Of a DNA stretch of 49,205 nucleotides, positions 24,308-32,887 are shown piece after piece. The translations under genes and the position numbers were made by a program. The stretch's first letter is position 1. The number at the start of each line of letters is the position of its first letter. This DNA comes from Methylobacterium brachiatum (GTDB lineage Bacteria; Pseudomonadota; Alphaproteobacteria; Rhizobiales; Beijerinckiaceae), in assembly GCF_020523825.1 (NCBI RefSeq), contig NZ_JAJALK010000028.1, positions 1-49,205 on the forward strand, in the 5' to 3' direction. The notes below the pieces were generated by a model. That model did no database searches and was not told the DNA's origin. It worked only from the letters and a program-made list of their open reading frames with translations.

Positions 24308-24463
24308 CTCCAAGAAAAGTTCGCGATCAATCACACAACATTACAAGTCGAAACTGATGAGTCATCGGTCTGTCCTCTTAATCGGTCCGGGGCGGCCTAG
24401 GTACAAGCCCGTGCTTTCCCATATCGATCCTGCTGAGATCGGGCAGGCCGGAAAGGACCAACT

Positions 24464-25039
24464 GTGCTGAAGAGAGGCGGCAACAGAATAGCCACGCGTA
24501 AACCTCGCTCCCTCCAGCGGGTCAGTCGTTTGGTCCGGCTGCAGGCGATGATTTTGTCTGCTCTGGCCCGTTGCATCAAGGGCACGGTCGTGTGGGGTCT
24601 CCGAACCGGCCTATTCGGGATCGCACCTGCCATGATCGGGTTGCGTGTCACCTGGAGGCTGCGACGACGCGTTGTAGGCCTTTTCGCGGTCCGCCGCGGA
24701 AGCCGTTCGGCGCTGGCCGATCAGAACTCGGTACCCTCCATGTCTGAAGAGCGCCTCGCCGCAGCACGCCTGCGCATAGCACAACTCAACTATGTAAGGA
24801 TAACCCACATTATTTCCAAGTTTGCTCTTCTGAGCCTGTTTGCAGTTTTGTCGAAGCCGGAGACGGCAGCCAAGACCCTTGCAAGCTTGCTTTTCATGTC
24901 TGCATTTCTGAGCGCTGTGCTTGCCTTGCATTCCCGAGCGAGACTTACGTCTTCTGTTCTGAGTTGCTGGGACGAGACGGCATTTTTCCTGTTATTCGCG
25001 TTAATCGTTCGCAGCATGACCGTCGCGCACGCGATTTAG
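24464..25039 (+). CDS. membrane protein of unknown function
   Basis: A 191-residue basic protein with a hydrophobic N-terminal half (VVWGLRTGLFGIAPAMIGL) and two C-terminal helices (KFALLSLFAVLS and LLFMSAFLSAVLAL, then TAFFLLFALIVRSM). The start is GTG at 24464 with AAAGGA upstream. It has no motif I recognise, and base composition falls toward AT at its 3-prime end, unlike the metal genes. It follows the broken CDF exporter and may have no functional link with it. Confidence 0.5.
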   Translation: MLKRGGNRIATRKPRSLQRVSRLVRLQAMILSALARCIKGTVVWGLRTGLFGIAPAMIGLRVTWRLRRRVVGLFAVRRGSRSALADQNSVPSMSEERLAAARLRIAQLNYVRITHIISKFALLSLFAVLSKPETAAKTLASLLFMSAFLSAVLALHSRARLTSSVLSCWDETAFFLLFALIVRSMTVAHAI

Positions 25040-25409
25040 GTTATTTATCTATGGATATTTATTCGGCGCAGCAAAACATCACGTGCTTGAATATCTTCAG
25101 ACGCTCGATCCGACCTGCTACTGGGCTCGTTGATCAGGGTATTGTGATCGCGCCGAGCCAGCACGTCCAGGTTCTGCTGCAGGCCGGTGTACCGCCCTCA
25201 ATTTCCGAGAGATCGATCTGAAGCCTATGCGGTCAAGGTTGTGGGTAGAAGTTGCACGATGCGGATAGCGGGTGGCGATAACCTGCACCTCGGGCGAGCG
25301 CGCCGGCTCGACCGCACCCGGCCGCACGATCATCGAATCGTCCGAAGCCGGACCTATCCGCCACGCTCCTGCGTTAAAGCCCGGATCCTCTGCAACGCGC
25401 GGGTAAATC
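25040..25409. other. gap without a convincing gene
   Basis: The sequence is moderately AT-rich at first and then GC-rich. Short open frames on both strands have no motif or ribosome site. No repeats or RNA features stand out. Confidence 0.4.
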
Positions 25410-26564
25410 ATGGCGATCGATGTCCAGTCCGAACTGCGTCGCCCCTTAACCTTAAGTCTAGCCGTCGTGGCGGCCGTTCTTTTAGTCTGGCTGGTCATCG
25501 TCACTGCCGTGCATGCCAAGCACCGCCGAGCTTTCGAGCGGAGCATCAGCTCGCTCCAGGCGGAGCAGGTCAACCTGCAGAACGAGCTGGCTCAGCAGCG
25601 ACTGACCACTGGCACCTTGTCGACCTTGCAGGCCAGGATCGCGACGGCAGAACAGCAGGGGCGTCAAGCCACTCAGGACGTCGAGCAGCTGCAAGCCCGG
25701 CTCGCGACGCTGCGCCAGGATCAGGAGGCAGCCGAGCGGAAGACGAGTGCAGCAACTGAAGAGCAGCAGGCGCAGATACAGCGCCTCAGCGATCTGCAGG
25801 CTCAGATTCAGGAGGCCGAGCAGAAGATTGCGCCATTGCGTGAGGTCGCGGACAAAGCCGATCAGGCTGCCAAGACCCGTACCCAAGATCTGGCGAATGT
25901 CGGAGCGCGGCTGGAGGAAGCACGCGAGCAGGAGGCCTTGCTACGGGGCAGCCTCGCAACCCTGATGCAGGAGAGCGCGGTCAAGTCGGCGGAACTCGCC
26001 CAGGCCGAGCAGAGCCAGCAGACGGCTCGCGAGGGGTCAGCAGCCGCGCAGAAGGCGCTTTCGGACGCGAAGGCCGAGATTGAGAAGGCATCCAGGCAAC
26101 GCGCTGACCTCGAGCAAGTGATCAGTAGCTTGAGCGCCGACCGGACTAAGCTGACGGCCGATATCGATCAATCAAGCCAGCAGCTTCAACAGGCTCGGAA
26201 CAGTCTCACATCTGCGCAGAAGGATGTGGCCACCGCTCAGGCGGACCGCGACCGTGTCGCCGTTGAGCGCAGTCAAACTGAGGCTGCGGTCAAGAAGCTT
26301 CAGGACACTCGGGACAGGTTGAGCACGGAAATAGAAGCTCTGCAGAACCGGCAGGCTGACGCGCAGGCCCAACTGTCCACGCTTAGCGACAGCATGGCTC
26401 GACGAAACACGGAACTAGCGGATCTTGACAAGCAGATACACTCAGTCCGCCAGGAGCTGGCAGATGTTCAAAGCCAGCTGGCAGGTCGTCGCAAGCAGCT
26501 CTCCGAAGAGCCTGCTCCTATAACGCCACCAGAGCATCAGGCGGCTGAACCGAAGCCACAATGA
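25410..26564 (+). CDS. membrane-anchored coiled-coil protein
   Basis: A 384-residue protein with one N-terminal helix (residues 14-35, LSLAVVAAVLLVWLVIVTAV) followed by about 320 residues of nearly unbroken coiled coil rich in Gln, Ala, Glu and Leu (for example LQAEQVNLQNELAQQRL and AEIEKASRQRADLEQVISSL), ending with a short Pro-rich tail. The layout suggests an inner-membrane protein with a long periplasmic rod, similar in form to some envelope-spanning or cell-division spacer proteins; it cannot be assigned further. It stands alone. Confidence 0.7.
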   Translation: MAIDVQSELRRPLTLSLAVVAAVLLVWLVIVTAVHAKHRRAFERSISSLQAEQVNLQNELAQQRLTTGTLSTLQARIATAEQQGRQATQDVEQLQARLATLRQDQEAAERKTSAATEEQQAQIQRLSDLQAQIQEAEQKIAPLREVADKADQAAKTRTQDLANVGARLEEAREQEALLRGSLATLMQESAVKSAELAQAEQSQQTAREGSAAAQKALSDAKAEIEKASRQRADLEQVISSLSADRTKLTADIDQSSQQLQQARNSLTSAQKDVATAQADRDRVAVERSQTEAAVKKLQDTRDRLSTEIEALQNRQADAQAQLSTLSDSMARRNTELADLDKQIHSVRQELADVQSQLAGRRKQLSEEPAPITPPEHQAAEPKPQ

Positions 26565-26853
26565 GTGTAACCGTCAGGCCGAGATACGTTCGCTGACGGC
26601 TTATCAACGGGTACCGAAGTCTGGTCCTCCTTCATGCGGAGAGCGCCAGGCCACGACGCCGTTTTCCCCTCGTTCTCGGGTCTCTTAGTATCATGCATGT
26701 TGAACCGGTCAGCGACGCGGTCGTCATCAAGGTCGCGCCTCGCTCGGCCTGCACGCGCTGATCGGGATGGTAAATGCCGTCGCAGCGCCACCACGGGCTG
26801 ACGGCGAGGACGCCGCAGATCCGCTCCACCAGAGCCGACCCTCTTGAATAGGA

Positions 26854-27081
26854 TTAAGCAGATGCCTCCCGGCTGACCTGTTCAGCGGCATCTTGCACGG
26901 CGCGCGCCCAGTGCGGACAGGTGTGTGACTTGAGATCAGCTCGGTGCCTTCGTTCCTGAACGTGCTGGCAGCGTCGCACGAACGCGTCCGTCCACACCGC
27001 GGCCGCCGCAAGCCCATCTTCCGCCTGCGGGTGGATCTCGAAGTCCGAGAGTCCGCACACGGGGCATACGATTGATCCCAT
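26854..27081 (-). CDS. small zinc-ribbon-like protein downstream of kup
   Basis: A 75-residue protein starting MGSIVCPVCGLSDFEIHP, followed by a region with further Cys and His (RRCQHVQERRHRADLKSHTC). The first CxxC and the later Cys/His residues could hold one zinc. GGAGG lies 6-8 bases before the ATG at 27081; an in-frame GTG at 27093 is also possible. The gene starts just after the kup stop codon in the same direction, so the two are probably co-transcribed. No family is recognised. The 290-base stretch to its left (26565-26853) holds no convincing gene. Confidence 0.55.
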   Translation of the reverse strand: MGSIVCPVCGLSDFEIHPQAEDGLAAAAVWTDAFVRRCQHVQERRHRADLKSHTCPHWARAVQDAAEQVSREASA

Positions 27082-27093
27082 GAGAGCCTCCAC

Positions 27094-29136
27094 TCACACC
27101 TCGACCTCGGTGCCGACCTCCATCACCTGACGGGCCGGCACGCAAAAGTAGCTCGCCGTCTCCTCGGCATTGCGCTGCATCAGTGCGAAGATCTCCTCGC
27201 GCCAACCCGCCATACCGGGATGCTTCTCAGAGGCGACGACCGTCTCGTGGCTGATGAAGTAGCTCAGGCGGTCCACGTCGACGCCCGGCAGCCTGCCGTC
27301 CTCTCCCGCCCGCCTCAAGGCGCGCGGGACGTGCACGGTGTCCATGAAGCCGAAGCGCAGGATGACCCGCGTGACATCCTGAGCGATCGGCACCACCGCG
27401 ACCTGCTCGGCCTCGGAGGCATGCGGCACGTCCAGGGTCTGCACCGTGATCAGCAGCACGCGCTCGTGCAGCACCTCAAGGTGGCGCACGAAATTCATCA
27501 GCGGCAATGGCATGCCATCTTCGGCCGAGGTCAAGAACGCCCCTGTGCCCGGGATGCGCGGCAGATGCTTGGCTTCGGCCCGACGCAGGAATTCTTCCTC
27601 AGGCATGCGCAGCTGCACCCGAGCCGCTTCCACAAGCTGCGTACCGCGCCGCCACGTCAGCATCAGGAAGGCCACGCCCGCCGCCAACAGCAGCGGAAAC
27701 CAGCCACCCTCGAACAGCTTCAGCGTGTTGGCGCTGAAGAAGGTCAGATCCACGAGCAGGAAGGCGCCATTGACGGCGAGCACGAGGGCGAGGTTGAAGC
27801 CCCAGTGCACGGCGATCAGCGCCGCCAAGACGGTGGTGATCACCATCAGCAATGACACCGCGATACCGTAGGCGCCCGCGAGCGCGTCCGACGAGCCGAA
27901 GGCCAGCACAGCGCCCAGCGTCGCGATCGCCAAGAGCCAGTTGACGATCGGCACGTAGATCTGCCCGGCTTCCTCGCCGGAGGTGTGGACGATGCGCATG
28001 CGCGGGAAGAAGCCAAGCTTGATCGCCTGCTCGGTCAAGGAGAACGCACCGGAGATGATGGCTTGGGAGGCGATCACCGTGGCGAGCGTGGCGAACGCCA
28101 CGAGCAGGTAGTGGATCCAGCCCGGCGCGAGCTGGAAGAACGGGTTGTCGACCGCCTCCGGGTTCGAGAGCAGCAGCGCGCCCTGGCCGAGGTAGTTCAG
28201 CACGAGGGCGGGCAGCACGATCGTGAACCACGCCATACGGATCGGTGCGCGCCCGAAATGGCCGAGATCGGCGTACATCGCCTCGCCGCCCGTGACCGCC
28301 AGGAAGGCCGCACCCAGCATGGCGAAGCTGACCGGCAGATGCGCGGTGACTAGGTAATGGACGGCGTGGAACGGGTTCAGAGCCGCCAGGATCTCTGGGT
28401 TCTGTCGGATGCCGGCCGCGCCAACGACCGCGATGGTGGCAAACCACAGCAGCATGACGGGTCCGAACAGGCGCCCGATGAAGCCGGTTCCCTTCCGCTG
28501 GACCGAGAACAGACCGATCAGGATGACGACGGTGGCCGGCACCACGAAGGGCGTCACGCCGGGGGCATCGACCTTCAAGCCCTCGACGGCCGAGAGCACC
28601 GAGATGGCCGGGGTGATCGCTCCGTCGCCGTAGAGCAGCGCGGCGCCGATCAGGCCGACGACGAGCAAGAGGGCGCGCCAAGAGCGGGGAGGTGCGTGCC
28701 GGGCACCGAGCAGGGCGAGCATGGCCACGATGCCGCCCTCGCCATGATTGTCCGCGCGCAGGATTAAGATGGCATACTTAAGCGCGACGATGAGGAACAG
28801 CGACCAGAGAATGAGGGAGACGGAGCCGAGCACCGCGTCTTGCTGGAGGGGGCCACTTGCGGCTGCGACCTTGACGGTCTCCTTGAGCGCATAGAGCGGA
28901 CTGGTGCCGATATCGCCGTAGACGATGCCGAGTGCGCCCAGGGACAGAGCGACGGAGGCGGTTCGTGCCGGGAGCTGTGCTTCGTTTGCCTGGATCGCGA
29001 CAGCCACCGGTTGAACTCCGCTCACGACGAGCCGAGCGCGACGGGCGCTGCGCTTGAGGGCTCTCCTGGGTTCAGACGCCTGGAGAGCCGAAATAGATCC
29101 GCGCGATCGGCGGCGGATATGCCCCAATGTCCGCAC
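27094..29136 (-). CDS. kup: Kup family potassium transporter
   Basis: A protein of up to 680 residues with the N-terminal signature LGALGIVYGDIGTSPLYALKE, the second-helix pattern ALKYAILILRADNHGEGG, twelve membrane helices and a cytoplasmic C-terminal domain. Kup proteins take up potassium with protons, working at low pH or with low external potassium. The frame from GTG 29136 has GGAGAG close upstream but begins with about 37 arginine-rich residues not typical of the family; a GTG at 29025 gives a normal length of about 643. A small zinc-ribbon gene follows directly. Confidence 0.93.
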   Translation of the reverse strand: MRTLGHIRRRSRGSISALQASEPRRALKRSARRARLVVSGVQPVAVAIQANEAQLPARTASVALSLGALGIVYGDIGTSPLYALKETVKVAAASGPLQQDAVLGSVSLILWSLFLIVALKYAILILRADNHGEGGIVAMLALLGARHAPPRSWRALLLVVGLIGAALLYGDGAITPAISVLSAVEGLKVDAPGVTPFVVPATVVILIGLFSVQRKGTGFIGRLFGPVMLLWFATIAVVGAAGIRQNPEILAALNPFHAVHYLVTAHLPVSFAMLGAAFLAVTGGEAMYADLGHFGRAPIRMAWFTIVLPALVLNYLGQGALLLSNPEAVDNPFFQLAPGWIHYLLVAFATLATVIASQAIISGAFSLTEQAIKLGFFPRMRIVHTSGEEAGQIYVPIVNWLLAIATLGAVLAFGSSDALAGAYGIAVSLLMVITTVLAALIAVHWGFNLALVLAVNGAFLLVDLTFFSANTLKLFEGGWFPLLLAAGVAFLMLTWRRGTQLVEAARVQLRMPEEEFLRRAEAKHLPRIPGTGAFLTSAEDGMPLPLMNFVRHLEVLHERVLLITVQTLDVPHASEAEQVAVVPIAQDVTRVILRFGFMDTVHVPRALRRAGEDGRLPGVDVDRLSYFISHETVVASEKHPGMAGWREEIFALMQRNAEETASYFCVPARQVMEVGTEVEV

Positions 29137-29360
29137 AGCTCTCCAGCCGTCAGATCGGGAAAGGAGAAGTTGGTGTTTTAGGCCCTTGGACCGATCATCT
29201 CAGAAAGAGAATTTGAGTCTATTACCTGCTCTGTTATCTATTCAAAATTTTTAAGAGGTTGCCGGGGAGGGACTGCGAGCCGGCCGGTTAAGTACATCGC
29301 TGTCGATGAACTAGGCCGGATTTTGTAATGTTGGATAACGCTGTGCGCTCGCCCCCAAGC

Positions 29361-29751
29361 TTATCGGATGAGCTGAACCTCGACGCCGACTGCGCCGGCA
29401 ACCTCGGCCAACCAGGCGTTGGCGGTGAGCGCGACCGCGGTCGTGCGGGCGGCCAGCGCGAGGCAGAGCCGGTCCCCGATCCCGGGTCCCTTAGACAAGA
29501 TCAGCGGCTTGAGCAGGGCCGCGCGAACAGCCAGGTCGTCGACCGGCGTAAGAGGGTACACGAGGCCATCCCGTAGCGCCCGCACCGTTGCCTCATCGGC
29601 CCCGTTGCGCACCATCCATCCGGCGACCTCGCCGAAGCTCACGCTCGTCATCGTAGTGGTCCCAGTAAAGGCTTGACGCACCTGCTCCCAGCCAAGCTCC
29701 TGGCGGCAGATAGGTGAGCAGCGCCGAGGCATCGAGGACGCTACGCGTCAC
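29361..29751 (-). pseudogene. vapC: VapC-like PIN toxin with a frameshift
   Basis: Two frames together encode a complete PIN-domain toxin. From GTG 29751 the first frame reads VTRSVLDASALLTYL with the first catalytic Asp. Near 29703-29710 the match moves to the next frame, which continues RQELGWEQVRQAFTG, MTSVSFGEVAGWMVRNG (with the conserved Glu) and SKGPGIGDRLCLALAAR (with the third acidic residue). Removing one C in CTGCCGCC restores a single frame. It is therefore inactive, or this is a sequencing error. It overlaps the end of the antitoxin gene by 11 bases. Confidence 0.75.
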
Positions 29752-30118
29752 GAACAAGCTCCGCCGTGATTGCGCTCACCTGATCTTGCGTGCCTACCGA
29801 TGTCTCCTCTTCCGGACCGGCCTCCGCGCGGCGAGCCACGAGGAAGGCGGCGACCGAGGCGTCGTCACCGGCCAGGTATGAAGAAGCCTGGGCCTGCAGC
29901 GCCGCCATGGCTGTGGCGACAGAACGAACCCGCAGCTCACCGTCCACCAGGGTCAGCACGACCGGACCTCCGTAATCCAGATCGAGAGCCCTGCGAGCCT
30001 GAGCAGGGATGATCAGGCGACCAACTAAGTCGATCTTGGAAAGTGTGGTGCTCAGGACGTGATACCTCGCTGTGCACGATGTGATCGGCCTTCCATCATG
30101 AGCTGGTATGGTCAGCAC
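29741..30118 (-). CDS. AbrB/SpoVT-type antitoxin paired with the VapC-like gene
   Basis: A protein of up to 125 residues. The central part, LSKIDLVGRLIIPAQARRAL plus DLDYGGPVVLTLVDGELRV, is the swapped-hairpin AbrB fold typical of VapB-like antitoxins. The C-terminal part, rich in Ala and Glu (SSYLAGDDASVAAFLVARRAEA), would bind the toxin. The true start may be later than 30118, because sequence before LSTTLSKIDLVG is not typical. The gene ends inside the start of the toxin gene, the usual coupled order. If the toxin is broken, this antitoxin would be a lone regulator. Confidence 0.75.
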   Translation of the reverse strand: MLTIPAHDGRPITSCTARYHVLSTTLSKIDLVGRLIIPAQARRALDLDYGGPVVLTLVDGELRVRSVATAMAALQAQASSYLAGDDASVAAFLVARRAEAGPEEETSVGTQDQVSAITAELVRDA

Positions 30119-30187
30119 TCAGTATCTACCATAAATCGGCATAATGGCATTCTCGTCGGATCCACCATGGTTCTCATCCGCAAGGGC

Positions 30188-30291
30188 ATGGCCGGAACCG
30201 ACCGGTTTCGGCCATGTCATTCGCGGCTGGCCGTAACATAGCCTTGCGGCGGTTTCGGCCATGCTCTAGTTTCGGCCATCGTTTCCGGCCG
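30188..30291. repeat. repeat cluster upstream of the serine recombinase
   Basis: GTTTCGGCCAT occurs perfectly three times (30205-30215, 30252-30262, 30269-30279). A one-mismatch inverted copy (ATGGCCGGAAC, 30188-30198) and a partial copy starting GTTTCCGGCC (30281) flank them. The recombinase starts at 30302. Such repeats suit a resolution site or an autoregulatory operator bound by the enzyme. Confidence 0.6.
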
Positions 30292-30301
30292 GATCGCGAC
30301 C

Positions 30302-30907
30302 ATGCCCCGCACCTTCGCCTACCTGCGCGTGTCCACTCTCGGACAGACCACCGACAATCAGCGCCAGGAGATCGCCGCCGCGGGTTTCCAGGTCGAACCA
30401 CAGCGGGTGATCACCGAGACGGTCTCGGGCAGCGTCGCCACCGACCAGCGCAAGGGCTTCGTCCGCCTGCTCGACCGGCTCGAGCGCGGCGACGTCCTGG
30501 TCGTGACCAAGCTCGATCGGCTCGGCCGCAACGCCATGGACGTCGGCGGTACGATCAAGCGGCTCGACGCCCTCGGCGTGCGCGTGCACTGCCTCGCACT
30601 CGGCGGCGTCGACCTGACCAGCTCGACCGGCAAGCTGACGATGGGCGTGATCAACGCGGTCGCCGAGTTCGAGCGCGATCTCTTGATCGAGCGCACCCAG
30701 GCGGGGCTTGCCCGGGCGCGGGCCGAGGGCAAGACGGTCGGCCGGCCGGCGAGCCTGACGCCGGAGCGGCGGCGAGAGGCCGAACGGCTCCTACGCGACG
30801 GCCGGAGCGCCTCGGCTGTGGCGCGCGAGCTCAAGGTCAGCCGGGCCACGATCCGACGCGTGCAGGCGGCGCTGCGCGCGCATGAGTCCCAGGGACAATC
30901 CGGCTGA
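30302..30907 (+). CDS. serine recombinase (resolvase/invertase family)
   Basis: A 201-residue small serine recombinase. The catalytic domain starts FAYLRVSTLGQTTDNQ with the nucleophile Ser in RVST, followed by DQRKGFVRLLDRL, VVTKLDRLGRNAMD and the long E helix in GVINAVAEFERDLLIERTQAG. The C-terminal helix-turn-helix (about residues 160-195) reads RRREAERLLRDGRSASAVAREL and SRATIRRVQ. It is full length and probably active. Repeats directly upstream are its likely target. A fragment of a related enzyme C-terminus lies at 34162-34245. Confidence 0.9.
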   Translation: MPRTFAYLRVSTLGQTTDNQRQEIAAAGFQVEPQRVITETVSGSVATDQRKGFVRLLDRLERGDVLVVTKLDRLGRNAMDVGGTIKRLDALGVRVHCLALGGVDLTSSTGKLTMGVINAVAEFERDLLIERTQAGLARARAEGKTVGRPASLTPERRREAERLLRDGRSASAVARELKVSRATIRRVQAALRAHESQGQSG

Positions 30908-30978
30908 GGGAATGATCGGATGGTCGGCTGTCCGCTTCGGTGGCATACTGGCTGCGGCTGCGGCAGAGGGTTCAGGCC

Positions 30979-31230
30979 ATGCGCGAGCCGACGTCTGAGA
31001 GCGTGCGCGAGATGATGCTCGCTCTGATGAGTGCCGCGCTCACGCAGATCGTCGCCATGAACGCGCGGGCGGACGAGCTGGCCCGGGCTGCACACGAGGA
31101 CATCGACCCTTGTTTCGCCGCCGCGATGCAGGAGCACGCCCGCCGCTATCGCGTCGAGGTTTTGGAGCTGCAGGGTCGGCTGGCGACGCTGAGCGGCGAC
31201 TACACCCGGCGCTTCCACGCGGAGATCTGA
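30979..31230 (+). CDS. small helical protein of unknown function
   Basis: An 83-residue, mostly helical protein beginning MREPTSESVREMMLALMSAALTQ and ending GRLATLSGDYTRRFHAEI. No motif is recognised. It follows the recombinase by 71 bases and ends 3 bases before the next gene, with which it probably forms a two-gene unit. Confidence 0.5.
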   Translation: MREPTSESVREMMLALMSAALTQIVAMNARADELARAAHEDIDPCFAAAMQEHARRYRVEVLELQGRLATLSGDYTRRFHAEI

Positions 31231-31233
31231 ACC

Positions 31234-31482
31234 GTGCTGTCTTCTGATGAGGATGAGAACTCCAACCCTTCAGGATCCCAAACCTACCGGCGGCTTCGTG
31301 AGATCGCCGATCTGCTCGGCAAGCCCGTAGGGACGTTCCTCGGGTCGAAGCCTGACGAGGATGTCGCGCTGCTCGAGCTGCTGCGCTTGTGGGGCACGAT
31401 CACCGATCCCGTGGGTCGGCGGCGCGTTCTCGACCTCGCGCGCCAAGAGGCGAAGTGCAGCAACTACGAGGACGATAGCTGA
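31234..31482 (+). CDS. small protein resembling the C-terminal half of an XRE regulator
   Basis: An 82-residue protein starting with GTG, 3 bases after the preceding stop. YRRLREIADLLGKPVGTFLG resembles the last helix of an XRE-type helix-turn-helix, and LLELLRLWGTITDPVGRRRVLDLARQEA resembles the C-terminal tail that follows it in alphaproteobacterial XRE regulators. The first half of the DNA-binding domain is absent. It may be a shortened regulator or an antagonist. Function is unproven. Confidence 0.5.
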   Translation: MLSSDEDENSNPSGSQTYRRLREIADLLGKPVGTFLGSKPDEDVALLELLRLWGTITDPVGRRRVLDLARQEAKCSNYEDDS

Positions 31483-31711
31483 ACCCGGTCGGCGGTCATA
31501 CCATAGCATTGGAGGACCGGTTCGATACTTGTCCCGATAGCTGTCATTCTGGGGGAATGATGAGGCTGCAGGAGCAGGCCGCCCGTGGAAAAATCAGTGC
31601 TATGTACGGGCGTCTTGATACTGCCTCGCGGCCAATCCTCTGCAACGTTTAAGATGGCTTCCCGTTGTTGCGCGGGCTGCTACAGCGCAGCCTGACGTGC
31701 GGGGTTCGCCG

Positions 31712-32887
31712 ATGACATCCTCGAAGCTTGATCGCACCCCGCCGAGCCGGGAGCAAACGAACGCTCTCATATGGACGGTAGGGCTGGCCACCGCTCTTCT
31801 CGGCGTCGTGGCTCTGCCGCGGCGTGGAGCCCGTACAAGCTCCGCCGAACTCCCGCGGCGCGGAGACGATCAGGCTGAAGCGGCACGGAAGCCTTCCCCG
31901 TCTCACACCGGCACCGCGGCTCAGGAGATGGCGCGCACGCAGGCCGACCGCGGCCGACGAGCATCGAAGCCGACCGAGATCCCCGCCAAGGGCTGGAAGG
32001 ACATCGCTCTACGTACCTATCACGACATCGGCGAGAACCGGCTGTCGCTGATCGCGGCGGGCGTCACCTTCTTCACGCTGCTGGCGATCTTCCCGGCGGT
32101 AGCGGCTCTCGTGTCCTGCTACGGGCTCATCGCCGACGCCGCGACCATCAACGAACAGCTCGCCAGCCTTCAAGGCATCCTGCCCCAGGGGGCCATCGAG
32201 ATCATCGGCGACCAGGTCAAGCGGCTCAACGAGAATGGCAACACCACCCTCGGCCTCAGCCTGATCATCGGTGTCGCCCTGTCGGTCTGGAGCGCCAACG
32301 GCGGCGTGAAGCACGTCTTCGACGCGCTCAACCTCGTCTACAATGAGCGCGAAAAGCGCAATTTCTTCGTGCTCAACCTCATCTCCCTCGGCTTCACCGC
32401 GGGCGCGCTGCTGTTCCTCGCTCTAGCGCTGTCGGCGATCGTGGTCCTGCCGGTGGTGCTCGCGTATGTCGGCATCGGCAAGGAAGCATCGTGGCTGAAC
32501 CTGCTTCGCTGGCCTGTGCTCCTGCTCGCCGTGCTCGGTGGCTTGGCGGTCCTCTACCGCTACGGGCCCAGCCGGGACGCGCCGCGCTGGCGCTGGGTCA
32601 CGCCCGGGGGCGCCCTGGCGGCCGTGTTCTGGCTCGTCGCCTCGGCCCTGTTCTCCTGGTACGTCGACCATTTCGGCAGCTACAACAAGACCTACGGCTC
32701 GCTCGGGGCGGCGATCGGCTTCATGACCTGGATCTGGCTCTCGACCATGATCGTGCTGGTCGGCGCCCAGGTGAACGCCGAGATGGAGCACCAGACCGCC
32801 GAGGACACCACCGTCGGCAAACCGCACCCCCTGGGCGCGCGCCGGGCCCGCATGGCCGACACGGTCGCTGTTGCTGAGAACGATTAG
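31712..32887 (+). CDS. YihY/BrkB family membrane protein
   Basis: A 391-residue protein. After a variable, charged N-terminal region with one hydrophobic stretch (residues 16-33), the YihY core begins at about residue 90: YHDIGENRLSLIAAGVTFFTLLAIFPAVAALVSCYG, then LGLSLIIGVALSVWSANGGV, LFSWYVDHFGSYNKTYGSLGAAIGFMTWIWLS and AQVNAEMEHQ. The family has six membrane helices and is widespread in bacteria; its substrate is unsettled. The ATG at 31712 is preferred to the GTG at 31697. It stands alone. Confidence 0.88.
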   Translation: MTSSKLDRTPPSREQTNALIWTVGLATALLGVVALPRRGARTSSAELPRRGDDQAEAARKPSPSHTGTAAQEMARTQADRGRRASKPTEIPAKGWKDIALRTYHDIGENRLSLIAAGVTFFTLLAIFPAVAALVSCYGLIADAATINEQLASLQGILPQGAIEIIGDQVKRLNENGNTTLGLSLIIGVALSVWSANGGVKHVFDALNLVYNEREKRNFFVLNLISLGFTAGALLFLALALSAIVVLPVVLAYVGIGKEASWLNLLRWPVLLLAVLGGLAVLYRYGPSRDAPRWRWVTPGGALAAVFWLVASALFSWYVDHFGSYNKTYGSLGAAIGFMTWIWLSTMIVLVGAQVNAEMEHQTAEDTTVGKPHPLGARRARMADTVAVAEND

